A stretch of DNA of 64,000 bases from Rubripirellula amarantea (GTDB lineage Bacteria; Planctomycetota; Planctomycetia; Pirellulales; Pirellulaceae), in NCBI RefSeq assembly GCF_007859865.1, contig NZ_SJPI01000001.1:3605241-3669240 (forward strand). Direction: 5' to 3'. Position 1 is the first letter of the stretch, and every line of letters begins with the position of its first letter. The notes beneath the pieces are model-generated. The model worked only from the letters and a program-made list of their open reading frames with translations, was not told where the DNA came from and searched no databases. Both the position numbers and the translations under genes were made by a program. This document shows, in pieces, positions 7,901 to 17,276 of the stretch.

Positions 7901-9847
7901 CGTCCGGTCGTAGTTGATTGTGATAGCCGGTGACAAACTGCTGGAATCGGTTCCAACTTTGGATCGAGCAGCGACGTTGTAGGTGCCGGTTCCCAAAGCA
8001 GCGAAGTTGTTCGTGGTCACCACTGCGGTAGTGCCACTTGCGACCACCGTACCCAAGACGACGTTGTTGGCCGTATTGACCAATTCGATTTGCTGGCCTG
8101 CTACCGTGCCTGATACGAGGAAGCTAAGTGTGCCCGCATTCGTAATGTTGTCGGTGTTACTGATGCCCGTGTCTGAACCAGCTTGCAAGTCGATTGATGT
8201 TGGCGTGATCGCGCCTTCACCTTCAAACGTGAACTGGATCACTTCCGTGTCGACCGGGGAACTCGCGCTGGCACGAACCCCAACCGTGACTGAGACATTT
8301 CCTTCGAAGCCAGAAACTGGCGTCACGGTCAATTGACCGGTCGTGGGATTGACGTTCACCGTGGCATTGTTCGATGTGGTGCTGGCGAAGTACTGCACCG
8401 GGTCGCCTTCGACGTCAACGCTGCTGAGCGTCAGCGTGGCTGGTTGATTGCCGCTAACGGGCGTCGGTGTTGGAATATCGAGCAAGTAGGGTTGGCCATT
8501 GCTGTTGGTACCGGTGTCGGCGACCACGGTCACAGCAACGGTTTCCGAGAAGGAATTCCCGTTTGAATCGGTGACTGTGAAAGTCACATTGGTGGTTCCG
8601 GTTTTGTTCCCAACGCCTTTAAGCATCACAACCGAATTTTCGGTGTCGTCGAATACGGTTACCGATTCGATAACAACATCCGTCACCGGCCGATTTTCGG
8701 TGGTGTTGTTGACGGCCGTCGAACTGATTGCTTCACGAACATCAAAGCCTTCGACCAATTGACCAAACACGGAATGGTTGAAGTCTAGGTGCCGCGTGTC
8801 GGTTTCGGTAATGAAGAACTGCGAGTTGTTGGTGTCGTCAAGCGAAGTCTTCGCGAACGACAATACTCCTTCACCGATGTGCTGCAGATCAGGATGGAAT
8901 TGATCGCTGAACGTGCCGAGAGTAGACCCGAGCGAACCACTGCCATCGGGACTGCCAGTTTGCAAGACGAAGCCATCGACGACGCGGTGGAAAATCTGTC
9001 CGTCATAGAAACCGTCCTCGGCCAGTTCAATCACTCGTCCGGCCGGGCGTGGCGCACGTTGTTCGAACAACTCGAACACCATGTCGCCATAGGTGGCCAT
9101 GTCGATTCGAATCGAACGGTTGCCTGTCAGAACCGTGGCGGTCAGCAGCGTTGGGTCTTCGACGGTGACCGTGGTGGTCAGGGGGCCGTTGCCCGGATCG
9201 TACGCATCTACCGGCACGTGAAGCGGAGCGCCTGATCGAACCGTCAAATCACCAATGGTTTGGATCGTGGGCTGGTCCGATGTCGGGATCGGAACCTCGG
9301 CGGCGGCGCTAAGGGCCGCGAGTGATTGAACGCCCGTCAAACGAGTGCCGTTGGGAAAGTCCCAAGTTGGGATCTCGACGATATTCAATTGGGTGGGACC
9401 TGCGATTGGCAAGAATTGCCGATTGGCATCGGTCACTTCGGTGAACGGAAGGTCATCTTTTCCGTCGGCGAAGAGCTCTTTTTGAGCCGTGCAAGCGGGA
9501 CACCAATGCGCACCATAGAACTCAACGCCCTTGGCAGCCAAGTCTTTTGCAAACTGGACCAAGTCAGGTGCTGCTTCACCTTCGCCGACGCCCTCGAGCT
9601 GTAGCCCACTGGTCTGGCTAGCCACTTCGCTGGAGGAACTGGTGCCGTCAGTGAACAAAAGTTCCATGTCGCCCGCCATCAATTGACGTTTTTCGAGCGA
9701 TTCGAGTAACAGTCGGCCTCGCTTGGGTTCAGCGGGCGAGTCCGAGCCTGGCGAGAACAAGCCCCCGAGCAATCGGCTAAGCGAAAGACGAGATTTTGAA
9801 TTGCGATTGGCTTTCGGAGTCATCGAATGACTGGTTCGTGAAGGCAT
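4961..9847 (-). CDS. Giant LEPR-XLL surface protein: VKOR-type thioredoxin, cyclophilin, cohesin-like and tandem-95 domains
   Basis: This 1628-residue protein appears to be a secreted or surface folding/adhesion protein. In order: a LEPR-XLL-like motif (LESLEKRQLMAG, residues 48-59); a thioredoxin-like domain (about 93-190) with CPAC at C116/C119 and the cis-Pro motif IPTW at 159-162, most like the thioredoxin domain fused to VKOR enzymes; a cyclophilin peptidyl-prolyl isomerase domain (about 243-400) that keeps R288, F293, Q296 and H358; Ig-like segments (about 400-730); a cohesin-like domain (about 736-895); four tandem-95/cadherin-like repeats with the DVLAND motif or a variant (about 897-1280); and a Ser/Thr/Ala-rich tail. 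The C-terminus ends EGIDTVLGELA. ATG at 9847 gives a basic N-terminus as in its relatives. No transmembrane VKOR domain is present. Client proteins are unknown. Confidence 0.88.
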   Translation of the reverse strand: MPSRTSHSMTPKANRNSKSRLSLSRLLGGLFSPGSDSPAEPKRGRLLLESLEKRQLMAGDMELLFTDGTSSSSEVASQTSGLQLEGVGEGEAAPDLVQFAKDLAAKGVEFYGAHWCPACTAQKELFADGKDDLPFTEVTDANRQFLPIAGPTQLNIVEIPTWDFPNGTRLTGVQSLAALSAAAEVPIPTSDQPTIQTIGDLTVRSGAPLHVPVDAYDPGNGPLTTTVTVEDPTLLTATVLTGNRSIRIDMATYGDMVFELFEQRAPRPAGRVIELAEDGFYDGQIFHRVVDGFVLQTGSPDGSGSLGSTLGTFSDQFHPDLQHIGEGVLSFAKTSLDDTNNSQFFITETDTRHLDFNHSVFGQLVEGFDVREAISSTAVNNTTENRPVTDVVIESVTVFDDTENSVVMLKGVGNKTGTTNVTFTVTDSNGNSFSETVAVTVVADTGTNSNGQPYLLDIPTPTPVSGNQPATLTLSSVDVEGDPVQYFASTTSNNATVNVNPTTGQLTVTPVSGFEGNVSVTVGVRASASSPVDTEVIQFTFEGEGAITPTSIDLQAGSDTGISNTDNITNAGTLSFLVSGTVAGQQIELVNTANNVVLGTVVASGTTAVVTTNNFAALGTGTYNVAARSKVGTDSSSLSPAITINYDRTLPSSVVASALKTANVGRPYISDLVSTEEGTGLVYEITSGPTGATINASTGVINWSPVESQLGSQSFAIKLTDAAGNVRSESFNVAVAGEPLVEILLGVTDTQGNAITSLDVGQKFLLTFTAADARLFNKPGVFAAYADILFDSTLVRRVAGTPIQYADDFTLTRKGTFGTGIIDELGAVSSQLQATNEAQSLIATIEMEAIASGSVTIRSAPATDSNSETLIFGVDERIDAEDSISYGSVSLAIGQNFIVRPDTFTVAEDSATTSFDVLANDEVTGTGSLSIVSVTQPASGGTVALSGGSVNFTPAANFVGNAVFTYRVSNSTGIQQDASVTVTVTGVNDPPTGVADSVTVDQNSTNNTLDVLANDSSAPDTGETLTITAVSTPNNGGTVTINSTNNALVYTPAAGYVGGDSFTYTLSDGTLTTTVSVNVTVITADDPPTAVNDSFSITEDAASTTYDVRANDTRDADNQAFVVNSVGTPSQGGTASVSADGNTIRYAPAANFNGVETVTYTIRDTGGGIAVGTATFTVAAVNDPPPASNLTQTLNRGAGETVVFQLDNAINVDSGETLSVSTFDASTTAGGSVRLDSATGRLFYTPPSATFSGSDSFTYTVADSTGMTATGTISITVLDYVARDIVYSITGSSALRLGSSNIMLRGNNILGEEVNVAGTASSTGVSFPGVLPGEYTIEVPAIPFLVGGEQAQSIPVSSDADDGNATIQSTLGTLRPEYISIRDFLRSTPRQSLLVAVAPGQSSLMTTTTPSTDTIENATAQLDASGQNLTIRGTLTDATTSEVENIEVTLPASNDRRVEARGEVDGLRLYKVSVEESEVEFTTTSTTTTTAAASLLTQTASESAEIAANSAASTNSLTLGSTVPEAESAAVSSTSAENVYAPAPEGSSSSALVLSTGEADVWTDTPADLVDSPATASFENTANNDVSVDAAMQSVSEQLTLQSRTADSLSESKTLSEEGIDTVLGELA

Positions 9848-10151
9848 CGTGGATCTTAGGGAAAAGCGTGTTCGTGCGTGTCGAAACAGTGGGTTATCGG
9901 GAGGAGTGTCGGCACGGCAAAAGCAGCAAGACGAATAAATTCCTCACAACCGATATTGTTTACCAAATTGGAATTTTGGGTCCACAGAACAGGATGAGAT
10001 GTCCTCAGAGTACGCTCGAGTTGGCGACGATAGCTCTCGAAAAAACGACAACCCGGCGTGAAACTTGATCGGTTGGACGGCCAACCGCCTCGATGGTTCC
10101 CGCAAAAGTGTCGTCAAAGATGGGGGATTGAGCCCCGGAACCACCCGGGCT
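9848..10151. other. Intergenic region between the giant surface gene and uvrA-like gene
   Basis: This stretch should hold the promoter of the minus-strand giant gene. I see no gene and no clear promoter hexamers. At its left-to-right end lies the hairpin that follows the uvrA-like gene (10130-10152). Confidence 0.4.
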
Positions 10152-10152
10152 C
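10130..10152 (-). terminator. Possible terminator hairpin after the uvrA-like gene
   Basis: On the minus strand a nine-base stem with one mismatch (GAGCCCGGG / CCGGGGCTC, five-base loop) begins at the last base of the stop codon. There is no T run after it, so it may be only an mRNA 3' end stabiliser. Confidence 0.45.
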
Positions 10153-13004
10153 TAGCCGGTACGACGTTTCCAGGTATCCCTCAGCACTTGGCCGGTCAGG
10201 CTCCGTTTGACCTTGGCGATTTCTTTGGGTGAGCCCGTCGCCACGACGTCACCCCCGTCCGCGGCTGCACCGGGGCCCAGGTCAATGATGTAATCGGCCG
10301 CCTCGATCAACATCGCGCTGTGCTCGACGACCAGCAGGCTATGCCCGTCGTCAATCAACGCATCGAAGCAATCCACCAAACGCACGATGTCAGCGAAGTG
10401 CAAGCCCGTGGTCGGTTCGTCCATGATGAACAGCGTGCGTCGTCGGGACGCCGAAGCAAGAAACGCGGCAAGCTTCAACCGCTGGCCTTCACCACTGGAA
10501 AGCGTCGTCGCGGGCTGGCCTAGTTTGATGTAATCCAACCCGACTCGTTTCATGATGCTAAGCCGGTCCTGCACCTTGTCCTGCCCGCGAAAGAACGAAG
10601 CAGCCTCTTGGACGCTCATGTCTAGCACATCGGCGATGGATAGGTCGCGATAACGAACGTCTAAGATTTCGTCTCGGTATCGCGTCCCCTGACACGACGG
10701 GCACTCCATCGACACATCGGCTAAGAACTGCATGTCGACTTCAAGTTGACCAGCACCCTCACATTGTGGGCACTGACCTTTCGCACTGTTAAAACTAAAG
10801 TGACCCGGACTCAGGTTTCTAGTTCTCGCTTCCACGGTGCCCGCGAATACTTTGCGGATTGCGTCAAACGCTTTCACATACGTCACGGGCGCACTTCGGG
10901 CACTGCGGCTGATAGGCGATTGGTCTACCAGCAAGCAATCTTCGATCGCACCGAGCCCTTTGATATGCTCGTACGGCAATGGCTTCACACTGGCATCGCC
11001 ACGTCGATTTCGAATCGCCCCGTAGAGCGTGTCCTGAACCAAAGAGCTCTTGCCACTGCCGGAAATGCCGGTCACCAAGCAGAGCAGCCCAAGCGGGAAT
11101 TCAACGTCGATCTTCTTGAGGTTGTGACCGCTTGCGCCAGAAAGTGAGATGAATCCACGAGGCGTTCGAACTTCGCGATCACGAAGCGTCCATCCGCGTT
11201 GATTCGACAAGAATTGTCCGGTCAGACTCTTGGCATCGGAGATAAGCTCGTCGCTCGTACCTTCAAACGTCACTTCGCCACCACGCACACCCGCTTCAGG
11301 GCCAATTTCGATCACGTGGTCAGCCAAGCGAATCATCGTCTCGTCGTGCTCAACTACGATCACGGTGTTTCCGCGATCGCGCAAGCCGACGATTGCGTGC
11401 GACAGGCGTTCGACGTCGATCGGGTGCAAGCCAGCCGTTGGTTCATCAAGCACATAAAGCATGTTGACCAGGCTACTGCCCAGGGCGCTTGTCAACGCGA
11501 CTCGTTGCGTTTCACCACCCGAGAGTGTTCGTAGCGGACGATCGAGTTGCAGGTAACCCAGTCCAACGTCTTGCAGGTAGCCAAGGCGATCGACAATCTG
11601 CTCGCGAGGTTCATCAGCGATGGCTTGCTCACGAGCTGCAAGGCTCACGTTTCGAAAGAAGTCTTTGGCCTCATCCGCCGACATCGACAACGTGTCGGCG
11701 ATGTTGCGTTCACCGATTCGATAAGCCAAAGCTTCTGGCTTGAAACGCTTGCCATGACAATCGGGGCACGGGAAGTACGTTTTGAAACGCGAAGCGAAGA
11801 TACGAACGTGCATCTTGTACTTCTTGCGTTCCAGCCAAGCAAAGAAACCATCCAGGCCGCCAAACTTTCGTTCCGGCACGCCTTGTTGAATCAGCTTCAA
11901 GTGCTTCTTTTTAAGCTTCTTGAAAGGCACGTCGACAGGCAGATCATAGTCGTCCGCGAGAGCCAGCAGTTCATCCAGTTCATGGGCATACGATGGAGTG
12001 TTCCAGACAGCAAGAGCGCCCTCGGCCAACGTCAAGTTCTTGTCGGGAACCACCAAGTCCATGTCGACATCGACAACGTCCCCAAAGCCCTCGCATGTCG
12101 GGCAGGCACCCAGCGGGTTGTTGAAATTGAACAACCGTGGCACGGGGTCCGGATAGTCAATGTCACAAACATCGCAGCGTTGATCTCGGCTGATCACTCG
12201 CCGCACCCAAGTTTTGCCATCGACTTGAACCGTTGCGGTATCACCGCCGGCGATATCACTGGAAAAGCTGGTCAAGACGATCGCACGGCCGTGCCCTTCA
12301 TTCATCGCCGTTTCGAGTGACTCGGTTAGTCGAGACACTTCGTCACTTGAGGTAACACGGTCGACGATGACCACGATTTCGATGCCGCCTTTCTTGACCT
12401 TGGCGGCAAGACGCCCTCGATCCTCGTCGGATAAGTGAAACGTTTCGCCCCCGGCAACCAATCGCAAGTAACCTTCCTGTTGCAGGCCGAGCAAAATTTC
12501 GCTGGCTGCCGTGCGATTGGATAGCCAGATAGGAAAGCCGATCATGGAACGGCTCCCTTCAGGCATCTGGGTCATTTCGTCGGCAACGACACCTGGATCG
12601 TCGGCCACCACGGGATTACCGCACGAATAACAAAACAGCTTCGCGGCTTTGGAAAACAGCAAACGCAAATGGTCAGCGATTTCAGTCGCGGTTGCCACGG
12701 TGCTGCGGTTGGTTTTCGATCCGCCGGCGCGTGTGACTGCGATCGCAGGTGGAATGCCTTCGATTTTGTCGCAATCCGGTTTATCGATTCGCTGAAGGAA
12801 CTGTCGCGTGTAGGCCGAGAAGCTCTCGATGTAACAACGCTGGCCTTCCGCGTAGAGCGTGTCGAGGGCTAGCGAAGTTTTGCCGGATCCCGACAGACCA
12901 CAGATCGCGATCAATTTGCCTCGCGGAACATCGACATCGATGTTCTTAAGGTTGTGAACGCGACATCCGCGAACGGAAATGTGGCTGTGCAAATCAGTAC
13001 TCAT
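10152..13004 (-). CDS. uvrA: UvrA-family excinuclease ATPase, divergent
   Basis: UvrA recognises damaged DNA and loads UvrB in nucleotide excision repair. The 950 residues form two ABC ATPase modules: Walker A GLSGSGKT and GISGSGKS; signatures [11 protein letters not shown] and [11 protein letters not shown]; Walker [14 protein letters not shown] and [13 protein letters not shown]. Zinc-binding Cys pairs occur in both halves (CDVC/CPTC, CPQC/CPSC) plus FCYSCG. Several segments depart from canonical Uvr[13 protein letters not shown] replaces NPRSTVGTVTEI, and RSAPVTY replaces RSNPATY. It may therefore be a UvrA paralogue, with a canonical uvrA elsewhere. ATG at 13004 overlaps the thrS stop by 11 bases, which suggests translational coupling; the in-frame extension to 13079 lies inside thrS. 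Confidence 0.9.
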   Translation of the reverse strand: MSTDLHSHISVRGCRVHNLKNIDVDVPRGKLIAICGLSGSGKTSLALDTLYAEGQRCYIESFSAYTRQFLQRIDKPDCDKIEGIPPAIAVTRAGGSKTNRSTVATATEIADHLRLLFSKAAKLFCYSCGNPVVADDPGVVADEMTQMPEGSRSMIGFPIWLSNRTAASEILLGLQQEGYLRLVAGGETFHLSDEDRGRLAAKVKKGGIEIVVIVDRVTSSDEVSRLTESLETAMNEGHGRAIVLTSFSSDIAGGDTATVQVDGKTWVRRVISRDQRCDVCDIDYPDPVPRLFNFNNPLGACPTCEGFGDVVDVDMDLVVPDKNLTLAEGALAVWNTPSYAHELDELLALADDYDLPVDVPFKKLKKKHLKLIQQGVPERKFGGLDGFFAWLERKKYKMHVRIFASRFKTYFPCPDCHGKRFKPEALAYRIGERNIADTLSMSADEAKDFFRNVSLAAREQAIADEPREQIVDRLGYLQDVGLGYLQLDRPLRTLSGGETQRVALTSALGSSLVNMLYVLDEPTAGLHPIDVERLSHAIVGLRDRGNTVIVVEHDETMIRLADHVIEIGPEAGVRGGEVTFEGTSDELISDAKSLTGQFLSNQRGWTLRDREVRTPRGFISLSGASGHNLKKIDVEFPLGLLCLVTGISGSGKSSLVQDTLYGAIRNRRGDASVKPLPYEHIKGLGAIEDCLLVDQSPISRSARSAPVTYVKAFDAIRKVFAGTVEARTRNLSPGHFSFNSAKGQCPQCEGAGQLEVDMQFLADVSMECPSCQGTRYRDEILDVRYRDLSIADVLDMSVQEAASFFRGQDKVQDRLSIMKRVGLDYIKLGQPATTLSSGEGQRLKLAAFLASASRRRTLFIMDEPTTGLHFADIVRLVDCFDALIDDGHSLLVVEHSAMLIEAADYIIDLGPGAAADGGDVVATGSPKEIAKVKRSLTGQVLRDTWKRRTG

Positions 13005-15216
13005 CGCCGACGGCGGACGATTCGACCGATGCCGCCGCGCTGGCACCTTGCACCACTTGGCGAACGGAACGGTCGGCAATTTCCTTTTGCAAACGAGCGA
13101 TCGCTTCCGCCGTTGGCATGGATCCTAGGTCGCCATCGATTCGGTCTCGCAGGGCAATTTGACCGGTTTCGGCTTCCTTGGGTCCAACGACGGCCATGTA
13201 ATTGACCAGGTCCAATTGTGCGTTACGGATCTTCGCTTGCACCTTGCCACCGGTGTTGTCGACGGTGGCTTTCAAACCCGCATCGCAAAGTTGTCGGCAA
13301 ACCGCAGCAGCGTACTCGAGCGACTTGTCGGACAATGGCAGCACACGGATCTGTTCAGGCGACAACCACATGGGGAAAGCGCCGGCGAAGTGTTCGATCA
13401 ACATGCCAGTGAACCTTTCGACCGAACCAAATGGGGCGCGGTGAATCATCACGGGGCGGTGAGCACTGTTGTCGGCACCGTTGTATTCGAGCTTAAAACG
13501 CTCGGGCAGGTTGTAATCGAGTTGAACGGTTCCGAGTTGCCACGAACGGCCGATACAGTCACGGACCATGAAGTCGGCCTTGGGGCCATAGAATGCCGCT
13601 TCGCCTGGTTCTTCGTTGAAGTCCAAACCGGAGTTTTCTAGCACGCCACGAAGCGCGCCTTCGGCGTGGTCCCAGTTCTCTTCGCTTCCAACGTACTTGT
13701 TGCTGTCAGGATCGCGTAGTGACAGTTGCACGCGGTAGTCCGTCAGCCCGACTGCGTTGAGTACGAATTTGGTCAGCTCGATGGTGGCCTTAAATTCTTG
13801 CTCGACTTGGTCGGCGGTACAGAAAATGTGGGCGTCGTCTTGAGTCAATCCACGAACGCGAAGCATCCCGTTAAGTTCGCCGGTTTGCTCGTGGCGATAC
13901 ACGGTGCCGAACTCGAACAATCGCATCGGCAATTGCCGGTACGATCGTGGCTGGCTCTTGAAGATGTAGCAGTGGTGTGGGCAGTTCATGGGTTTGAGCA
14001 GGTAACGCTCGTGTTCATGTTGCCAAGCATTCAGCACGTCGCGTTTCTTGTCCGACGATGCCGATGGTTTGTAGTCGGGCAGCTTAACGCCAAACACTTC
14101 CGCGGCCGCAATCAACTTGTCTTCGTCGTCACTGGAAAGCTTGTCATCCTTGAGTCGTTCGCTCCATGCATCGAGCATGCCACCAACTTCGCTACCGAAC
14201 AACGGCGCAAATTGGCTGTCACGATAATACGGAAAGTGACCGCTGGTTTCGTACATCTCCACGCGACCAATGTGTGGCGAGTAAACCGGATCGTAACCGC
14301 GCGACAGTAATTCCTTGCGCAAGAAATCTTCCAGTGCAACTCGAACGCGAGCGCCCTTGGGCAACCACAAGCACAAGCCTTGGCCGACTTCGGGATTGAT
14401 TGAAAATAATCCGTGTTGTTTGCCCAGCACTCGGTGATCGCGTCGCTTCGCTTCTTCGATCTGTTCAAGGTAAGCAGCGAGTTCTTTCTTGTCGAAGAAC
14501 GCGGTGCCATAAAGTCGTTGCAGACTGCGACCGGAGGTATCACCTTTCCAGTGCGAACCCGCGACGCTCATCATTTTGATCGCCTTGATCTTTCCGGCGT
14601 CGGGAATGTGAGGACCGCGGCACAGATCAACGAATTCACCCTGACGATAGAAACTAAGGGTCTCTTGATCGGACAAGCCGGTTTCGATGTGTTCGACCTT
14701 AAGGTCTTGGTCGAGGTCGGCGCATAGCTTGCGAGCTTCATCCCTGGGAACCGAGAAACGTTCGAACGGTTCTTTGTCCTTGATGATCTTCTTGATTTCG
14801 GCTTCGATCTTGGGGAAGTCCTCTTCGGTCAGGCGATGTTCCAGATCGAAGTCATAGTAAAAGCCGCCTTCGGTGGTCGGACCAAACGCCAAGGAGACGC
14901 CTTTGTAGAGTCGCATGATGGCGCGAGCCATGACGTGCGCGGCCGAGTGACGCAGCACACCGAGCGCCTCGGGATCTCGCGAAGTGAGTAGCTTCAGTTC
15001 CAGCGGGCCGTCGGTTTGGTCGGCTAATTCTTCAAACGTTCGAAAAGCGTCAACGATCTTTCCGTCGATCTCGGCCGCGATAACGCTGCGGGCCAGACCA
15101 TCGCTGATGCTGCGAGCGATGTCCATTGGCGTGGTTTGCGGCGGATGCTCGCCAAGGGTGCCATCGGGGAGTTTGACTTGGATGTTGGCTGAAGGAACAG
15201 AGGGGCTCGTGGTCAT
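12994..15216 (-). CDS. thrS: Threonyl-tRNA synthetase
   Basis: ThrRS charges tRNA-Thr with threonine in the cytoplasm. The 740 residues show, in order, the TGS domain (from about residue 12, [14 protein letters not shown]), the editing domain with HSAAHVMAR and the second zinc/editing motif GSHWKGD, the class II core ([44 protein letters not shown]), and the C-terminal anticodon-binding domain. About 60 extra residues (about 337-400) sit between motif 1 and MNCPHH, rich in charged residues, where E. coli ThrRS has a short loop. ATG at 15216 is preferred over the in-frame ATG at 15258, because the latter lies inside a leader hairpin and gives a non-homologous leader. The stop overlaps the start of the uvrA-like gene. 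Confidence 0.95.
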   Translation of the reverse strand: MTTSPSVPSANIQVKLPDGTLGEHPPQTTPMDIARSISDGLARSVIAAEIDGKIVDAFRTFEELADQTDGPLELKLLTSRDPEALGVLRHSAAHVMARAIMRLYKGVSLAFGPTTEGGFYYDFDLEHRLTEEDFPKIEAEIKKIIKDKEPFERFSVPRDEARKLCADLDQDLKVEHIETGLSDQETLSFYRQGEFVDLCRGPHIPDAGKIKAIKMMSVAGSHWKGDTSGRSLQRLYGTAFFDKKELAAYLEQIEEAKRRDHRVLGKQHGLFSINPEVGQGLCLWLPKGARVRVALEDFLRKELLSRGYDPVYSPHIGRVEMYETSGHFPYYRDSQFAPLFGSEVGGMLDAWSERLKDDKLSSDDEDKLIAAAEVFGVKLPDYKPSASSDKKRDVLNAWQHEHERYLLKPMNCPHHCYIFKSQPRSYRQLPMRLFEFGTVYRHEQTGELNGMLRVRGLTQDDAHIFCTADQVEQEFKATIELTKFVLNAVGLTDYRVQLSLRDPDSNKYVGSEENWDHAEGALRGVLENSGLDFNEEPGEAAFYGPKADFMVRDCIGRSWQLGTVQLDYNLPERFKLEYNGADNSAHRPVMIHRAPFGSVERFTGMLIEHFAGAFPMWLSPEQIRVLPLSDKSLEYAAAVCRQLCDAGLKATVDNTGGKVQAKIRNAQLDLVNYMAVVGPKEAETGQIALRDRIDGDLGSMPTAEAIARLQKEIADRSVRQVVQGASAAASVESSAVGDEY

Positions 15217-15248
15217 GACGTTCGTTAGGTGTCCTAAAAGGATGGTTG

Positions 15249-15274
15249 GCACTCGCATACCGATGGCGAGTGCT
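15249..15274 (-). promoter_or_regulatory. Stem-loop in the thrS leader
   Basis: An eight-base perfect inverted repeat (GCACTCGC / GCGAGTGC, arms 15250-15257 and 15266-15273 approximately) lies about 35-60 bases upstream of the preferred thrS start. It covers the alternative ATG at 15258. It may act on thrS translation, by analogy with structured thrS leaders, but no tRNA-like or T-box pattern is evident. Confidence 0.4.
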
Positions 15275-15343
15275 TAAATAACGTGTTTCGATGGGTTGAG
15301 GCTAGGCAAGTTGACGCTTCGCGGCGGGGACCGTTGCGTTGGA

Positions 15344-15412
15344 CGGCAAGTGCCGCTGACGCTCTGCGGCAAGTGCCGTTGACGCTTTGCGGCGAATGCT
15401 TTGCGGCGAATT
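15344..15412. repeat. Imperfect 23-base tandem repeat upstream of thrS
   Basis: Two 23-base units starting CGGCAAGTGCCG[C/T]TGACGCT (15344-15366 and 15367-15389) differ at two positions and are followed by degenerate shorter copies (CGGCGAATGCTTTG and CGGCGAATTCCG). The array lies in the 555-base gap between thrS and the gene at 15772, a region with no convincing gene. Confidence 0.75.
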
Positions 15413-15771
15413 CCGTGTGGTGCAATCGTGGTAGCGGTAACCCGGATGCCAGCGACATTAGCCCCGGGCATCCATTGGAACACGTTTCGAGGTGGTCTCG
15501 ACGAGACAGGATGATGGTCGCACCGCGATATCGTCAATCCCGATCTGTCCAGAACTGACCGCGTAATCGTCACAGATCGCTTAACGGTACAGGTTTCTGT
15601 TCTCGCCAAGAATTCACTAACCGCCGCCGATTAACAGTGGTAGACCGACGTGGTGAGACACTCCGACCCAGGATTGGGTTCGCCGCGTTCGTCCGATGCC
15701 CTTCCATCCTTCCCGATTTGATTTGCACCTTTCGTCCTGAATGACCAGGCGAGAAAGCACCGAGCCAGCTC

Positions 15772-16071
15772 ATGTCGATGTACCGCAATCGCTTCTTCCT
15801 CGCCGGAGTCCTGCTGATTCTGTTGGGGATTCAATTCCGAATGGTTGATTCTTTTGTTCTTAATGAGTCGACGACCCGCATGCTCGCTCGCGTAACCAAG
15901 AGCACCCCTGTGGCGGATAATTCGTCGATGTCGAACTTCATGATGTCGGTTCACCCCAAGCCCATGAAGCGAGTGACCCCGCCTCGCTGGCTCGGTTTGG
16001 CAATGATTGCGGTGGGGGCTGTGATGAGCTGCCACGCTTTGGCGTTGCCCCGCCAGCAACGCCACGACTGA
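15772..16071 (+). CDS. Small two-helix membrane protein of unknown function
   Basis: The 99-residue product has a hydrophobic helix at about residues 8-20 (FFLAGVLLILLGIQF) and another at about 74-92 (WLGLAMIAVGAVMSCHALAL). Between them is a polar 50-residue stretch, presumably extracytoplasmic or cytoplasmic depending on topology. I do not recognise the family. The ATG at 15772 is followed by a second in-frame ATG two codons later. No strong ribosome-binding site is visible. A 178-codon frame runs on the opposite strand but is Arg/His-rich with no domain, so this strand is preferred. Confidence 0.62.
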   Translation: MSMYRNRFFLAGVLLILLGIQFRMVDSFVLNESTTRMLARVTKSTPVADNSSMSNFMMSVHPKPMKRVTPPRWLGLAMIAVGAVMSCHALALPRQQRHD

Positions 16072-16378
16072 GATCAAGCATCGACTCAGCGGTGCTTCGC
16101 TGCCCCACCAGCGATGCACCCACCTACGAGTCCCCTGCTCGTTTGAAAGTCGCCCCACCCTGTTCAAAAGTCACCAACCCGTTCACGCCACTGTCGCCTC
16201 TCGATTGAGTTCCGCTTCTCGATCGCGTCCGATAGTCCCGCCAGCGTGAGCACCTGACCCGGCGGCCGCATACGGACCTACCCTCCCTCCCGTATGTGGC
16301 CGCCCCGGCCAGGATCTTAGGTCTTCATCCGCCAAGATCCGCCGGGCGTTCCCCCTCAACGTCAACGAAAGTTCGCAC
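16072..16378. other. Intergenic region with strong stem-loops
   Basis: No gene is seen. It contains a 15-base-pair stem at 16261-16304 (listed separately) and a second perfect seven-base inverted repeat, GGATCTT at 16312-16318 with AAGATCC at 16334-16340. Both are upstream of the secreted-protein gene starting at 16379. Confidence 0.6.
16261..16304 (+). promoter_or_regulatory. 15-base-pair stem-loop between two small genes
   Basis: GGCGGCCGCATACGG (16261-16275) pairs with CCGTATGTGGCCGCC (16290-16304); as plus-strand RNA this is complete with one G-U pair and a 14-base pyrimidine-rich loop. It lies about 190 bases after the small membrane protein gene and 75 bases before the next start. It could be a terminator without a T run, a structured leader, or a copy of a dispersed palindrome. 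Confidence 0.65.
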
Positions 16379-17128
16379 ATGCTTCTGCTGCCAATCATCC
16401 TCTGGTGGGCTGACTCGCCGTTTCGATTCGCGTTTGGCCGATCCCGGCGAATCGTTTGCGCGTTGAGCATTCTTGCCATTATGGCGATGGGGGCACTCGA
16501 TGCGGACAACACGATGGCGGATGACCGACATGGCTATGAACATCGTGGTTTTCACGAATCACTCAATGAAGACGCGTTCTCTCGCAAGACAGCCGAAGAG
16601 CAGCCTCAAGCAGAGGACTCGGTAGTTCGCGAAGGAACGCTCATTCCCCCCACCGATGGAAGAATTGTCATGCTTGGCCGACGTTGGGCATTCGTTCCGC
16701 AAGCGGTGGTTGGCGCTCAAGAGGATGACGACCCCATCGCGATCGGTGACGACCGATTAAGGCGACAGGACTTGTCGACAATGGAATGGAAGAACCGAGC
16801 ACTATCAAGCATCGCACGATCCGAAGCGGCTTCGGGTGCCGAGCGAACCATCACTCGATTGCGATTTAGCACCGGCGGAATGTTTGGTCCCGTGAAAGTC
16901 GTTTCCACCCGTGACAGCCAACGCGAGCAACGCAAGATCGCAAGCGTCAATGAAGTTGCCGAAGGAAGGCACTGGATCCTGGCTGAAAACTTGATGCTAC
17001 AGCGAATTGTCGAATCCATTCGAGCCGACGCGCAAGACGATCGCTGGGTGATATCTGGAAAAGTCACCGAATTTTTCGGCGAAAACCGAATGGTCATTCG
17101 AACGGCGCAAAGGTCCGACTCGGAGTGA
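16379..17128 (+). CDS. Secreted hypothetical protein
   Basis: The 249-residue product has a basic segment followed by a hydrophobic helix (about residues 25-40, IVCALSILAIMAMGAL) and a plausible signal-peptidase site near ADNTMADD. This suggests export to the periplasm or a membrane anchor. The mature part is acidic and Arg-rich, with a segment IPPTDGRIVMLGRRWAFVP at about 90-108 and a C-terminal part with alternating hydrophobic residues that could be a small beta domain (RWVISGKVTEFFGENRMVI). I recognise no family. A downstream start is possible because the first 20 residues form an unusual W/F-rich leader. It lies upstream of the STAS gene on the same strand, but 148 bases separate them. 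Confidence 0.75.
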   Translation: MLLLPIILWWADSPFRFAFGRSRRIVCALSILAIMAMGALDADNTMADDRHGYEHRGFHESLNEDAFSRKTAEEQPQAEDSVVREGTLIPPTDGRIVMLGRRWAFVPQAVVGAQEDDDPIAIGDDRLRRQDLSTMEWKNRALSSIARSEAASGAERTITRLRFSTGGMFGPVKVVSTRDSQREQRKIASVNEVAEGRHWILAENLMLQRIVESIRADAQDDRWVISGKVTEFFGENRMVIRTAQRSDSE

Positions 17129-17276
17129 ATCGACGCCGTAGGAGCTCGGTAAGTTAAATTATGCAGGTATTATTGGGCTAATCAGTACCGCGAAGCCTGC
17201 TGCAACCGTTTGCACAATTTCGATGCTTACTCTACTGTGAGTTAAATCTTACGGCGGAAATGAGCGATCGGATCCC

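Noticed and set aside
11547-12320. 257-codon plus-strand frame inside the UvrA-like gene
   Set aside because: It mirrors conserved UvrA coding sequence on the other strand, so it is a by-product of codon bias.
15631-16167. 178-codon minus-strand frame opposite the small membrane protein
   Set aside because: It is Arg/His-rich with no domain, signal or ribosome-binding site; the plus-strand frame has two clear membrane helices.
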